Shown: positions 13,110 to 27,360, counted from the first letter of the stretch. The stretch is DNA of 52,056 bases from Echinostoma caproni (GCA_900618425.1 UZAN01039856.1:47598-99653); one strand, 5' to 3'. The notes: generated from the sequence alone by a model not told the origin. Program-made: numbers and translations.

Positions 13110-16100
13110 TCACGAGTTACAATTTACATCGTATGCAACTTCAAGTGCATTGTTTAGCAACGTCTTACATGTTTACTCCCAATGAGTAATAACTTTTGAG
13201 GAAAGAGTGTAGGCTCTTTGAGGAAGGTTTCTAACAAAGTATGATGCAATATGGTGTGTGTGTGTATGCGTAAGACCAGTCAACTGAAAGTGACTTGGAG
13301 CCACAGATATGAGTTCAGGAGTATATCATTACACATTTTAAATAATAATGGTGACTATGAATTCAGCTGAACAAAAGTCATAGTTATACTAAACCTTTGA
13401 TGAATTTTGATCATACTTTCCTGCAAAGAAAATATCGTTACATGTACCCTCAGAATTCGATGAATTTGATCAGGTTGACTGCAGGTTATGCGAGGGGTGG
13501 ATCATTCATTTCAGTGCGTTTTTGCACGACCACGTGTCACTATCATCAAATCGTAAAACAAGAAGAGAGCGCTAAATTCGAGTTATCACGAAATCGATCT
13601 GAAATTGAAGATTTTCTTGTAAAAGTTTGGTTTGGAAAATAATGTTCTTCTGTGATAAGAACAGTGTTTTTTTTCAATGTACGGATTGCTTATGGGTACC
13701 CAGTAAAAAAATCTATTCATTATAAATTTTAGTAGTATTTGTTATTTATATATTGCCATTATTTACTTACAATTATCATAATTACTATTATTACTACTAA
13801 TACTAGAATCATAAAATTATAACACCATTCGGTCATTTAGAAAGCTTTTCGGGTTGATTGAAATGTGAATCCACATGTGGCCAAAGGAAAATTGCTTGAC
13901 CTTTTCCCATTCAAAGTGATGGAATGTACGTGTTGATCATGGCTTGTGCATAAAATAAACATTTACTTCATAAAAGCATTAAATGTTTCACGATTAAATC
14001 TTATTCATGTGCTAAAAATGCTTTTGATCCCCTTTAAGGTGTAAAATTCCACTGGTTGCCGAAACCTCTTCAAATGTCCGCCTGTTTTGTTTGACCAGAT
14101 AAAAAAGAACAGACTGCCGAAACCTGATGCTTTGTAAACAGAAAACAGGAGACAATGCACACAGACCGTCGCAAAAGAGGACAATTCCGCCCACTGTTTC
14201 AAGCTGCCAGTGGGTTCTTTTACTGTGTATGCATTCACGCCGACGTATAGTGTTCGAGCTGGCCAGTTAGGTGTCATGTGGCCAGTGTTTCGGGCTTCTT
14301 CTTCAGCGGATCTATTTTGATTATGGTCACAATACCAGTAATGATTTGGCTGCCTTCTTTCTCACAACTATTATGTGGACACCTCGTGATCCGGGATAAG
14401 CCCACGTGGGCAGATAAGACTGAAATGATTCATAAAGTAATACGAGTAAAAACAAAGCACCGAAATATTATGATACTGCCTCATTCGCACACTACACTTA
14501 TATTATTTAGTTCACATAAGTCCTGCCCATTATGAGTGATTTTCCGATCAATATTTTTCACAAGTCACGGCATTTTGGGATGCAGAACATCAAATCGAGA
14601 AGTTTTTCCATCAATCGTTTTTGTTAAAAATGGATTTGACAAACCCGTTTCTCACGCACTACGTTTTGCACTTGACGGTCATCGCAAAGACGTTATCTTT
14701 GTTGACTGTCACCGTTGTCTGCCTTTCTGTCTGCACTTAATTCTTGAATGTCTATCTCTCATATGGTTGCCATGACAACACATATCTTTATTGGGTTGAA
14801 AATGCATGCTTAACTATGACGAGTTGCATGTTATCTTGCAATACTTATCGGACTTTCTGAAATTGTTACAAATTCGATGTCGGTACGATGATATGGAATA
14901 GACAAACAAATCTGATCTTGGAAGATGCATCAAATTCTGACAATATCGCATCTCTGTTCTTGAGTTCTGTTTGTTTATCTGTGCTGGACGTGTCATCTGT
15001 ATCTCAAAGATCAGCCGATGACACATTGAGGTCAATGAAAACGTCTATGCTTTCTATGTAATATGGATTGAGATTCCGATACTATAAGAATACATCAATG
15101 AAAATTTTAACCTATATCTCTGGAAGAATACTCTAAAATGATATATTATGCTGTCCATTTGGGAAAGGTTGCTGTCAAGTAGTTTTCTTTTGTGGGCTAA
15201 AAATTGCTAACCCTGAGAGGCTTAGTTGATACATTTGTCTGTGTCGTGAAATCAATAGTAAAAGGAAGAGTACTGAGTACACATATTTGATGGGTGGTAA
15301 TATCCCAGTAACATAGGTGCAGCTTTATAAATATATACATATATATATAATTTAATTTTCAGTTGTTCGCCGAGCTTGGCAATTGTATTGCAAACGTTTC
15401 ATCACAAAAACAAAAATCAACACCATTGTTTACAAAACTGTCATATATATAATCAACCAACATATTTCTATGATATTTTCGGGTTGACTGATTAAAAGTT
15501 GAACAGCCTATCTTAACAAAGAACGTTTTCGTTTTCTATTTTTCATCAGGTTTCCTGGACAGATGGTGTGCACTATTCACGTAAATTTATACCTCGTTCT
15601 CTTTGAATATGGTAAGGCGTTTTCTGCATCTATCTGGTGCTATACCGAAATGCCAAATCCAAAACTTCTGACTTTAGATACTTTAAGTGCTCATTTCAGT
15701 CAGTGGTTGACATTCTTTTGTCTTCAAATTACCCCGCTCTAGGTAATAATTTGCATGAAAGCTCGCAGAATTGACCAGTATGAGAGAAAAGAAATGATCT
15801 GCACATAGGAGAAAATACATCATTATTTCTTCCTTGTTCGGATATATATGTTACCCCAATCCTTGGAATAATTCAGAACTAGACAATCGAACAGCCAAAG
15901 CAACAACAGCGTGAAAACACTTGTGGAATTTTGAACAGTTGAGAGAGTTTTCTTTAGTTTTCAGCTACAACAAAAGTATCACGCACATTAAGAAATATCG
16001 GAACCATTTTTATTCATTTTGTCTGAGCTAATCGTACTCAACAGCACAGGTTCACTAAGACCTGTGTAAGGCCCTATCACTCGCTCGATGTGACTCTTTT

Positions 16101-19100
16101 TTCTTACTCCAGGGCTCCGCTACACGAGCTATCTATAGCGATTCGTTGGTCATACACTGTATGACATTCCCCGATTTATATGAGTGGACTAATCACTCCT
16201 GGATGTAACTGAACTTTGCACGATTCCAATAATCACCCGCTGCAACTTAGAGAGTAAACGAAAATTGATGCTTTAGATGGTCGGTGCAATAGCTTTTAGC
16301 GTATAAAGTGTGAAATCTAAACTGAAAAAATAAGCACACTATGTATTTATAAGTTCAAGTGGAATCAAAATAAAGAACAGATTTAGAAGAAGTCAATTAT
16401 TAGTCGCGAAATCAGAGGATAAAAGAGCGATTTTTACGTTAAGTGAATCTAATCCATGATTTAAGAATGACATGGTTCCCATTATAAATACCTGTGAAAT
16501 GTTAGAAGTTACTCATGAGGCCATTTCATTGTGTAAGTACTCATCTAACGGTCGCTAGATACATCTATCCAAACGACTGTTATGAACAGTTAAAAGAATT
16601 GAAACTCACTTGCTTAGCATTTTCAAAGACATGAGGTGAATTGTGGACAGCTGAAACGTGTTCTTCATATCCATCTGTCTAGACAAATTCCAGGGAAATG
16701 AAAACACAGTGAATAGTAAAACAAAATAATCTATTCTTCGAATAATTCTATGAAAAAAATACGGTGCTTCTTGTTAAGGCACTACAATAGTTCACATGTT
16801 TCTCAAGTGGGATCGTTTTGTCCCCAGGCTGAACACGGTTTATGTAAGACAGATCCATTGTTATCCATCCTCATCCATTCACGTGGACACGTTTTATTGT
16901 TTTGCTGACATTTCAGTAAATAATGAAAATAGAGAAGGCTAGAAACAAAGTTTAAAATTGAACAGTGTGTTTGGGTAACCTCGGTCGACCATGATACACA
17001 AAATTAGATTCAAGTTGAATACGAACTTTGGTGTCGTAAAGAAAACAAAAGATATGGTCAGACTTGAAGAACACTAAGCCACATAGGTTATCCAGAGAGA
17101 GGGAAACGTCTTAACACAATAGATGAACATCTAACCTTGTGGGAAAATTTGCAGCTGTTTTCAAAACTGTCCCATAAAATTTGCTGACCAATTGACATTG
17201 GTAAATTCTGTGAAATGGACGGCAATAAACCGAGAACGAAGCCAATTCTCCAATGAAAGAAGTTAAAAACTGTCCGAGTTGGTCCGAATGCCTCCAACAT
17301 TCTTTTGCCAGTTCTGCCAGAATTTTACCTACCTGGAAGCATCAGAGAACTGTACAGACCAAAACAATGTTCTGAAGAATGACAAGGGAACAGAGCAACC
17401 GGTGTTTTGTTCATTTTGAATACCGTTCTCAAAACCCGTCATTCACAAAGGATTAAACATATATATATATATGCACAATCTTATCCTGCATTCCACAAGC
17501 GCAGAAACATGTGCAAATTCTGAACTAAGCGTATGGTAATAAACAGCAGACGTTTTGTTTACTTTGCTGAATAGAACGAAAAGAAAAGCTTATTCAGATT
17601 ATGAATAATTAGCTGGCTTTGAAATACGCGATAGAAAGGAGTGAACTAATGAACGTGATAATCCGTTACACATTTATCTCTTGCATCTAAGGACTACAGC
17701 CATAAATCATACGTCAGTTCTCATAAAAGCATCGCTATGAAGAAAGGCATGAGAAAATGAAAGAGAAAACTGTTCGGATGAATCGTTTTGACGGCAAACA
17801 ATCGTTGATTGATTTACTTCTCTTCAGATGTAGTTTATGCCTTTGGCTAACCGTCGCAAGGCTTGGCTGGTAATAAAAAGTGAATGATTTTGCAGCAATT
17901 TTGTTAGTTCGAACTTCGTGTGTATTTGGTCCCATAATCGGATCAGAGGCGATATGATTGCCGAGAATTCTTGGTCTGTTGGTTTTATCATGATTGATTG
18001 TGAAAGACTGTTTATTTTGCACAACTGATAATAATGAACTCATTGTTTAACGCTGTTAATGAGTAATCGGAATCAAAAATTCACCGAGGGTTTTGACCCT
18101 TGGTCATTTTTCGTATACATATCCCATCCTGAAGGAACCAATCTACTAAGCTGTGCGGTTGGATTGATCAAGATCAGGGGAAATCAATGGATTCGACTCA
18201 AATCATTCCTTTGACTGTGCTACATGGTACTCATCCATGTATCCCATAAACAGACTCATGTTGTGACATGAGGATATGCGGTAACGCAAGGAGGTCTATG
18301 GAGAATGCTAAACTCTCAACCACGAAACCAAGGTATGAAAATTGGCTTAAGAGTTCTTGGTAGGATCACCTGAAACCTTACACTGTTCATGGTCGTAAAC
18401 CCGAGCTCTTAGTGTAGACAAAAAACATGTAGTTATTGAACATTCAGTTCCAGTCTAGACTAACCCATTTTGTTCAATAAAGTATCCTCACCAAAGCTAT
18501 GAACAGCATGTGTTAAATGACAGCTTTTATGATTCACTTTAATGTTGAATGCTTCGAGAAACCTGCCCGGTTACATACTTCCATAGGCATCCTTCAGTTC
18601 CAGTGCATTTAAAAACTCATCAAGAAAGCTTTTAATAGAAATAAATGTAATGATTATGGTGTTCATGATGAAAGCACACACATCGAACGGTAAACTGCAT
18701 GCATAGTTTAACGACCATAATCTGCCTCCGCCTTATGATTTGACATGATGAATAAAAACATACTAATCAATAGTACGATACAAAATGAAACTTCCCTGTG
18801 AGCACGGTTATTGTTATTATCATTTCAGTGAGAATTCAAAGGGAAAAATTCTTTAATTATGAATATTGTAGAAATCGACCAGGGACTACCCAATGTGAGA
18901 AAAATATTTAGCGAGTGGATAAATTTCTCCTAAAATAGAAAACTAATCTAGGCTGTCACCTGTTTTCTTTTTGGTAAGCGGGATTCTGTCTAAATTCAAA
19001 TAGAGAGTCAGCAAGTCGAAAAAATAACGTTTGAAACACGCAGAAGAATAAAGTGGTTTAGCAAAATAGGGGGAGTGTTTGGAAGTGATTTGAATTATGA

Positions 19101-20130
19101 TTTGTTGTAGTAAATCGATACTTATATGTAAATCAACCAGTGGGATTCTAAAAACATGATTTTACTGCCTTCTCCCAATTCAAGCAATTATTTATTGTAT
19201 CGCTGAACGTGTTAGCTTAAATACCTCAATGAGCACCCACCCGAAACTTAATCTAACGGGATGAATAAGGCTTTTCCGTACTTAACTTGATTATAAATCT
19301 GTTGTACATGAAAACAAAGGTTAAACAAACTTATTTTATTCACCTAATTTATTCAAAACAGCTTATAGACACCGCACTGTGATTCAAGTCTACAGGATTC
19401 GACGACTCGTCTGTGAAGCCCAAATGATCCAAACTATGGGCTTGTGTTAAGCACCCGCTGGTTGGGTAAGACTGTATTAAAAACATATGTATGAAAACCA
19501 TTTACGTTCAATTGATGACGTTGTCAAAAACAGCACGCGAGCAAACATATCCCCATTTCTATTTTTAAATTTTAAAACAAATGCAATATTGATGTACGCG
19601 ATCGGTAAACAAACGCCACCTATTCTAACACACACACACACACACTCAGAGAAGTGCTCTTCTCAATGGTTCACTTATGCGCATTCCCGTGTGCGTGTGC
19701 CAACTAGTTTTGCGTGTATGTGGTTTTGTACATAGTGACCGCCAGAACGAGGTAGTCCACGAATGTGTGTAGACATTAATCCTCAGACGTGAGAGTACCG
19801 CAGAAAATTTTCCCTCTTTTCCTACTTCTGGCTTTGCTCAGCAGATTTCGACGTGGAAGCAAGACAAGGGTTGCATGAGGCTGGGTGGTGCGGTGGAGAA
19901 CTGTAAATATCCTTCAGACCTGGACACCCCAGCCCCCGCTTCCTGCACCCCCTACCCTGCATGCACACATGCCCACTTGTGTTCACATCTATACTCGCAT
20001 TCGCATCTAACTCATTTGTGTTTAGTCAACGTGAGGAAGAATCAAGTGGAACAACCGGCCAGGTTGATTAACAGACCGTGATAAGTGAAAAACGAGATTT
20101 GCTCGAAATAACGACAAACTGCATTTACTC
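13110..20130. other. No gene seen; longest desert
   Basis: AT-rich, with TA runs at 15327 and 17458 and a CA repeat at 19627. The best open frame (102 codons, minus, 17735-18043) has a passable start context (aacaATGag) and a basic composition but no recognisable domain, and its length is chance-level. Confidence 0.55.
19627..19646. repeat. CA microsatellite
   Basis: Nine to ten CA units. Confidence 0.95.
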
Positions 20131-20139
20131 AATTGAAAA

Positions 20140-20290
20140 TAACATCATAGAGTTAGGTGTTGTTTCTTTTTCCAAAGAACAACTTGAAATCATCCTTCGA
20201 GTCAACGCCAATCGAGTGGACCGGATGACTTGATTTCTGAGAATTTGTCTCACCTGTATGCATTGCGGCGAAAACGTATCAAATGTTCAG
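20140..20290 (+). mobile_element. LINE reverse transcriptase N-terminal scrap
   Basis: A short plus-strand stretch reads VVSFSKEQLEIILRVNANR and, after a one-base frame change near 20212, SSGPDDLISENLSHLYALRR. Together these resemble the first RT block of non-LTR elements, in which a short helix precedes an N-K-S-x-G-P-D motif followed by an acidic L/E/L helix. Nothing else of the element is recognisable on either side, so it is a fragment of about 150 bp. The match rests on one block only. A chance resemblance is possible but the SxGPDDL motif is specific. Confidence 0.5.
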
Positions 20291-20299
20291 TCAGTCGTG

Positions 20300-23200
20300 A
20301 TGGAATGAACGAGTTTAAAATTTCCCCGTATTTGATCATTTTTAATGTGATCACTTTCCACTATGTTTTTTTCTGATATTCAGCTTAAAAAGAGTTGATT
20401 ATGTCCGGAAGAACATAATTTTAAATCAATGTGATTTTTTGTTTTACAAAATTTTCTCGATTCTTAATTTTCCAACTGATTTATCATCTTCGAACAGCAT
20501 TCCTAAAGACAATTTATTTAGATGAGTTTTAAAATCAGTAGATGGCAATCCAGTGAGTTCACTTGTACTGAAAACGTAAGCACCGTTGATATATTAGGTC
20601 TGTTAAACGCTCTCCTTTCCATATGTGTGACTTATAAATACTGAAAATAATAATTGCACCGTACGGTCTTACGAAATTAGTCAAACCATGACAAATCCAG
20701 TTCTGATCAATAGTGCGTGATCAATCGGAATTCTTTCCAACTGCCTGCATGTTCACCTTAGATGCTCTGCTTTTGAACTTATCGCGACTCAATTCCTCAT
20801 TCCGGTATTTATTGATCATACCGAATGAGACATTTGCACGTCTCGGGCTGTCGCTCAATCCACTGCATACACCATTTGACCCTTTTTTGCTGCCTACATG
20901 TCTCGGTCCATGAGCACGACCTGCGCACGTCACAATTCTTCGAGGTCTGTGTGGGGACGATCGAACGGAAATTCGAATGCATCCATATGTGAGAAAATAA
21001 TTTTACCAAGAAAATGGAAATAACTTAATCAATCAGTGGGGTGTGAATCAATTTCACAATTTTCATTGATTTTATGCATGAATTCCGAGCAAAATATCGC
21101 ACTGGATATGCCCCGTACAAGGATAATAGATTCAAATACTAAGTACATTGCGAAACTCTGATTGTGAGTGAGACCCAATTATACTTTATATGTGTATATA
21201 TATATTCACTTTAAGTTTACTTAATTGCAAAGTTACAGGTATTGACCAAATTCGAACAACATCCTTATTTTCATCACATTTGGTCCTCTCAATGCTTCGT
21301 TTTTTCAGCCTCATTCACGGGATTGAATATAATATTGCTCCACATTAAACGCAGCATATCTGATATAATATCCACTTGTGTCACTGCCTCTATTAGCCAC
21401 ATGCCATTAAAATGTACAATTTCGCGATTTCAACGATTTTTGCTAATGCATCAGTTGTAAGATAACAAGGTCAAAGTAGAAAACGTAACTGTAATTTATT
21501 TTTTAAAATGACTCATAGACTTTATACAGGTATTGCACTTTCATCTCGTTCATGTTCCATTTGCTCCTCTTCATTTTTGAGCACTCGAGGTAGTCGCTTT
21601 AGGATGGAATCCACCAAGTTAACTGCCAAACAGAATTTGCAAGTTCTCTTTAATACACCGCACACCCTTAACACAGGCGATCAATGGCAAGGTAGCTAAC
21701 TTATCCCTCTTTCTGATAGAGGGAAAAGTTTCCGATTAGATTAAAATCCCAGCTGCTGCGCGTTATTAAAACGAATTTGACATTGAAATCGACACCTCTA
21801 GAAACTGTATAAATGTGAAAAAATAATATTTATTTAGGTCTAACCGTTTTCTACCACCAATCTCAAGCGAGCTGATATGGCAACCTTCATATGTAAAAAA
21901 TACGACTTCGGTGAATGCATTTTTGGAGTGACAGTTATCGAAAATCTTCCTTATCAGTGCAGAAACTTTTGCTATATCCGAATTGGCGTATGCAGGGGAC
22001 CAACAACGATGCGCCCAATAATCATATCCCTTCCAACCCGTTAAGCTGAGTAGATATTTAATTCTTTTGACAGGTAAACAGAAATTCATTAAAAAACTGG
22101 CTCATTAGATCAGCTTTAACAATACGCTGAAGTACTCGTTAGCCACCATTGAGATGAACCCATTGCCAAATGGGCGGGCGACGCGATTCGAATTTGTTGG
22201 TCAAATCAATACACGCTATGCTTCGTTGGGCGTTTGGTAACAGCTTTAAATCACATGGCCTCAGCTGCATTTGAAATTGAGGCGTCACTTTCCAAACGAA
22301 ATCGTGGGGAAAAATGGCTAATCAGCCCGGACTATCATCCAGATTTGATTTGTGCAACTATTGTCTGCTGCAATCAAATACAACCATCATCTTACTTTGC
22401 TATGGCCGATTTTCTCCCTCTCAGTTTATGTCTTGATGAAGAAATTTCGTTGAATATGCAACCAATTGGACTTATGTTCACATCGAAGCGCTTCCACAAG
22501 ATATCAACTGAGCCAACAGATTCATGCGCCTCTCGTTTTACTTGCTTCTCGGCTTTAATTAAATGCCAAAGCCTCCTGAAAGTTTCATCTTGTTTGGGCA
22601 TGGTGACACTATAGGACGCTTATTCAACGAGCTGCATATCTCAAGGTCAACTTTCGAAGATCAAATTGTGTCTTTCTTGGACTGTATTTTCAGTTCTTCA
22701 GTATTGAAGATAATGCGTGAGTAGTTTGCAGCCTAATAATTTAGCAATTTATTTAAGTTAAAATATTTTCAATAATTTGCTTATTTACTGTGCACTGAAT
22801 GAAAAGAGAATAGAAATTTAGAATACATGTGCTCAATCTAATAGAAACTCTCATAGGACAGGAATCATCTATCAAAAGTAATGAACACCCATGCTACTTT
22901 GCCGAAAATATTTTCCAAATCAGAGCTGTAAATTTCGAACTACTGCAAATTTTATAGAGACACTCAAGGTCGCGCACATTCAAATGGTGATAGAAATGAA
23001 CTAAGAACATAAATGTTAGAGATAAAGTCAGGAATAAATACACTTTATTCATAGCCATCTAAATACAACCATGATATTGTAAGCTGAAATGGATTTTCAA
23101 ATTGACGGTGATGTTGCACGAGTTTGGTCAACACCTGTATTTATGTTATGCTGAAATCGAAGTAACCAACCAAATATTAGACAACAATGATCAAGGGAAT

Positions 23201-24800
23201 TTGATACTAATTTTTGTCCTATTTTAGGCGGTGGAAACGCGAAATCGAAAGATGGGAAGCATTTCACAGCTGTTTCGATGTTGTTACTTCGCATCATCAC
23301 CTATGGACTTGCATGAGAATGAAATCCAGAATCACAAAAGTAGATCATAAGCACGTTATATACTTGAAAATCGGAAACGTAATCGACTAATGAAACTGAA
23401 TAGTGCTTTCCAACTTATCAATTTATATCCATTTTTCTCCACACCAGAGAATTCATCGCTAAACCTAACTCAATCATTGACTGCTTCCTTCTAACAAAAG
23501 AACTTCCTAGTTTTGAATAGCAATAACGGTTATATCAATTCTTCACTATGTTAGTGACTAAATCTNAACGGGGGGGGGGTGATGGATGAGGGAGGGTGGT
23601 TGTGAAACCTTGTGGGTGTATGTGAGCAAATGAGGGTACATAGAACAAAATTTCCGAATCCCCTTATTTAAGCAATGGATCAGATGTTTCTTCAGCTGCA
23701 ATGGGACAAAACGTAGGTAGTGTGTATACTATCCCGTTCATGTTTTCCTATGACAAACGCATCCAGGAACGGAGCCATCTCCAACTCTAGACAAGGACAC
23801 ACCTAGAAATACAAGTCCATCTATGGATTCCTCTTTCAGTGTGAACTATATTTTTGGATCTGCTCCATGGAATTTTTCCAGGAAAATATCGGAATAACTT
23901 CCGGCATCGTATACCTCCATCATGTCACCCGCGCATCGTNGAAAAGATAGATGCTTATTTGGGCTGTGAGCATGAGTAGTTTTATAGATGTCCCCGAATG
24001 TCTACTTCAGTATTCCTAAATGGCTAACTTATGGCTATTCTGTCCTTTTGTCTATAAATCGCCCAATTAAACTAAAATTTTATATTATACTTGCATATAG
24101 AAAGAAGGCACTTGAGTTCATCTACGAATAGTCCAAAAGAATTTCCCTATTTTTACTTCGGTTTTATTGAATATAATACGGTGTACTAGAGGGGAAGCCA
24201 TCTTTAACGATCGTGTTGTCAGCTTATGAGCAAACCGTAAATTTATGGTTTATTGTTGTTGTTGGTGGTCGTGGTCGTGGTGCTGATAGTAGTAGTATTG
24301 CAACCCACATGACCTACGAGATGTGAAGAATGTCCTCACCGTTAGATCATCAGGTCTAACCTGGAGAATATCAAAATTTAAATCTGTGGTCTTTCTACGC
24401 TCCTAATACAACGCCTACATAAATGCACAATAGGCATAATTTAGTAAATCTTCATGGAATTCTTGTGTTTTACCTAGTATTCACTCTAAGGTGGACTAGA
24501 ATGCCATGAAGCAAACCTTCCTCTCTGACGCGTTCGTTTGGGATGGGAAAGGATGGAGATCAAAACAGCAGATTTGCTATCCTAGTTCAAAAATCACTGT
24601 ATCGCCGCTGCGGGGATGACACAAAACAAACGGGAAATAGGGAAGTGCGGATTACGCCCCACTAATCCTCGCTGGACCACTTTGAACGCTTCCGAATAAA
24701 CATCAAAATATTTACCATGTGGGGAAATTGAGATACGTAGTTGAAGAAAATGCGGCCTTAGGCAAAACTGACTCTTGCCAACGCAACAAGCGCTCTCGTT
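20300..24800. other. No gene seen
   Basis: Contains a 126-codon plus-strand frame (22234-22614) without a recognisable domain, a poly-G with N (23566-23579), an N at 23940 and a GTT/GGT/GTA run (24253-24298). Confidence 0.55.
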
Positions 24801-24809
24801 TATCTAATC

Positions 24810-26100
24810 TAGAGCAACGATAAAACAACAATTGGAATAACGGTATTTTTGGGGCAAGTGATTCATAATTGATCGCTTTATCCAGGTGACATGAGCTTTT
24901 AAGCAATTGTAACACCAGGGGAACAGTTTCCATCGATTGGTTTTTCTCTATTATTCATCTGCTTTTGATTCTGTATCCCCGTCATCCCTCCTTTTTAAGC
25001 TTGAATCTTGTGGCATCCCGAGACAGCTGCTTTCATGGATTTCTGATTATTTCACCGAAAGAACTCAGTGCATAAAGCTGAGCAGGAATACATCAAGTCA
25101 ATAATTCTTCAGTGCTTCAAGGTGTTGTCCTCTCTCCGTATCTTTTCTCTGCTTTCATTAGTGATCTTTCAGTTCCACATCCTGCTAATATCCAAAAGTA
25201 CGCTGATGATGTCGCCTTATGTCTGACCATTTTTTCTTTTTCGGAATTTCTTTCTTCACTGAAAATCTGTCCGGAATTGAACAGTTTTCAAGCTAGTCTT
25301 GCCTTAATCTTAACACATCTAAGTGCTTGGAGTGCATTTTTAGCTCTTCCCGTTCTACATTCCCGTCAGACTCTGTAACCCTTAATACTAACTTTTTGTC
25401 TAGAGTGATCTTAGCGAAATATCTGGGTGTAACTACCGATAATACTCTTTGTTGGTCGACACCATTTTAGAACTGTATGGGAAAGCTTCTGCGCCTCTCC
25501 TTTCGGCTCCAAAAGCTCAAACAATTTCGTACATCCCAACAAGTTTTGTTCCCTTTTGTTAAACAATGCGTTCTCCCTATTTTACTTTACTGCTCCCCTG
25601 TAGTACTTCCCGGTCTATTGAAACAAGACTTTAAAACTGTCCGTCGTGGATTAATGATAATAAGCCGTGCTTCTTTAATTTCTGCCGAGTCATTAATCGC
25701 AGAACTTATTAATAGTCGTATAAAGTCTTGTATAACCTTTGCCAATAAGATTCTAAACGACCCCAACCATCCTTTGCATTTTAACTTATCTTCTTGTCGC
25801 TCCCACTCGATCACTCATTCCTCTTTTCGGTACCCACTCCCCCAAATAAACAATTACCATACGTTCACTGTACCGTACCTGGCTCGCACCTTGACCAACA
25901 AGGAACGAGTTATAAATGAATTACATCAGTCTTTAATTGAATGAATCAAACTTTGGAGACTTATTTTTTACACTGCATTCTACTGAATTTGTTTATACTT
26001 CTATAGTTTCTTCGGTGTGACGACTAGTGTGCAGTTTTTAACTGAAATGTAAGCATATCTCAGATTGCAAAAGTTGTACAAATACAAATACAAATTTGTG
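24810..26100 (+). mobile_element. 5'-truncated LINE, RT and C-terminal half
   Basis: Second plus-strand copy of the same LINE family. It is recognisable from about 24810, securely from 24928, where FHRLVFLYYSSAFDSV is RT motif A. The residue expected to be the catalytic Asp (FLD) is Tyr at 24949-24951, a change explained by a single G-to-T. Next come KLESCGIPRQLLSWISDYFTERTQC, a frameshift near 25100, QGVVLSPYLFSAFI (motif B) and an intact KYADDVAL (motif C, 25199-25210). YLGVTTDNTLCW at about 25420 is the conserved post-RT block. An in-frame stop before 25477 and the 155-codon tail to 25944, with VPYLARTLTN, complete it. The 3' UTR ends near a short tacaaa-type repeat at about 26070-26098. 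The endonuclease half is absent, the usual 5' truncation. Confidence 0.85.
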
Positions 26101-26950
26101 TGAAAAGATGAGGAATGAAACCGCCCAAACGGTGAAAGCTGACTTTTGGATTTTACATTCTATAGACTGAGAAGTAAAACTATCCGATTTACAAAACGAG
26201 GTGTGATGCCACTGGAAGCGTGAGTTCCTGGAATAGGAAAGCACCAATCACATGGGTAAATTCAGAGTAAAATAAGATTAATACCCAATTGTTTGACGTG
26301 CGTTACAAGTCACTAGTTTCCTGTTTAGAAAAGCGCTTATTTATCATGTCAGACATGGAGAGATTCTTTTTACAGATAGGATTCACGACAGTCCGACTGA
26401 ACTCCAGTGAAAGTCGAATGACCGCACCTCATACATTGTTCTGGAATAAAACTAAGTCGGACAATGAAAATAGAATAATTTGACGACAGAGACAGACCAA
26501 ACAATTGTTCTGTATGACCATTTGTGTGTTATTTTTTCGATTGGAGTTCTAAAAGAAGACCAAACCTTTCTGGAATAAGCCCATTTTAACCTAATAAACT
26601 AACTAATCATAAAAAAATCATAATCATATTCATAAAAAAGATTAGTTGATAATGCAGAGAAAAACCAAGTTAATCTATATCAATTTTTATGAAATGTTTA
26701 TATGTTTATCGTAACTGCCTGCATGATCATTTTGATCGGACGGCCAATTATCATGATGAATCCATCTTGCATTTCATAAATAAATCAACCGTCCAATATG
26801 TCATGGAAATTAGTAATGAAGTTTAGAATAGCTCCAAACAAGTTATAACCCTGAAGGCTACTGCTAAGATGAGCAAGCTGTATTGCCCCGTATGTCTTCT
26901 ACAGGTGGGCGGTGATTTGTCGTGTTATGATGAACTGAAGAGTGCTCTGA
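26100..26950. other. No gene seen
   Basis: AT-rich spacer between the LINE 3' end and the tRNA-headed repeat. Nothing recognised. Confidence 0.55.
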
Positions 26951-26954
26951 TCAG

Positions 26955-27360
26955 TCGCATGGTGATCAAATGGGTTTGCTTACTTTCTACCTGTGAAGCC
27001 CATGGTTCAATCCATAAATTAGTCGACGGATTTGCTCCAGTGTAAAGAGAACTTATTCTGGGCTGTCGCAGCGCAGCGGAGTGAACAGAGATGCGCGGCA
27101 GGATATTCAGGGCTCTTTTCCTCGCAGCTGGAGACGATATGAGGCTTTTCGGGTAAAGAACAACGGCGGGGACGGTAAGTGGACAAGCGGGTCACGGGGT
27201 GGAGAGGATACACTGGCAATAGGTCTTTCATTGGTCTGGGTTGAAGTGAAACCTGCAAGGCAAAGCAAACAAAAGCCATGAACCAAAAAGGTTCAGTGAG
27301 ATACAAGCACTCACGATAAAATATCACTGGCGCGGTTGCCAAGCGTTAAACCAGCGAGGT
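26955..27360 (+). repeat. GC-richer tRNA-headed repeat
   Basis: Positions 26960-27013 carry a degenerate A box and a B box GGTTCAATCC (27004-27013). The segment tttgct...ctacctgtgaagcc...ggttcaatcc resembles the head of the SINE at 38898-39204 (about 70% over 39 bases by eye). The following 27040-27360 is clearly GC-richer than its surroundings (gcagcgcagcggagtgaacag, ctggagacgatatgaggctt) and resembles dispersed flatworm repeat text. The open frames in it on both strands (to 107 codons) have no recognised domain. A host exon cannot be excluded. Confidence 0.35.

Noticed and set aside
17735..18043. 102-codon minus-strand frame with passable start context
   Set aside because: Basic and protein-like, but length is chance-level and nothing is recognised.
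22234..22614. 126-codon plus-strand frame
   Set aside because: Estimated chance expectation for frames this long in the window is about one to three. No recognised motif.
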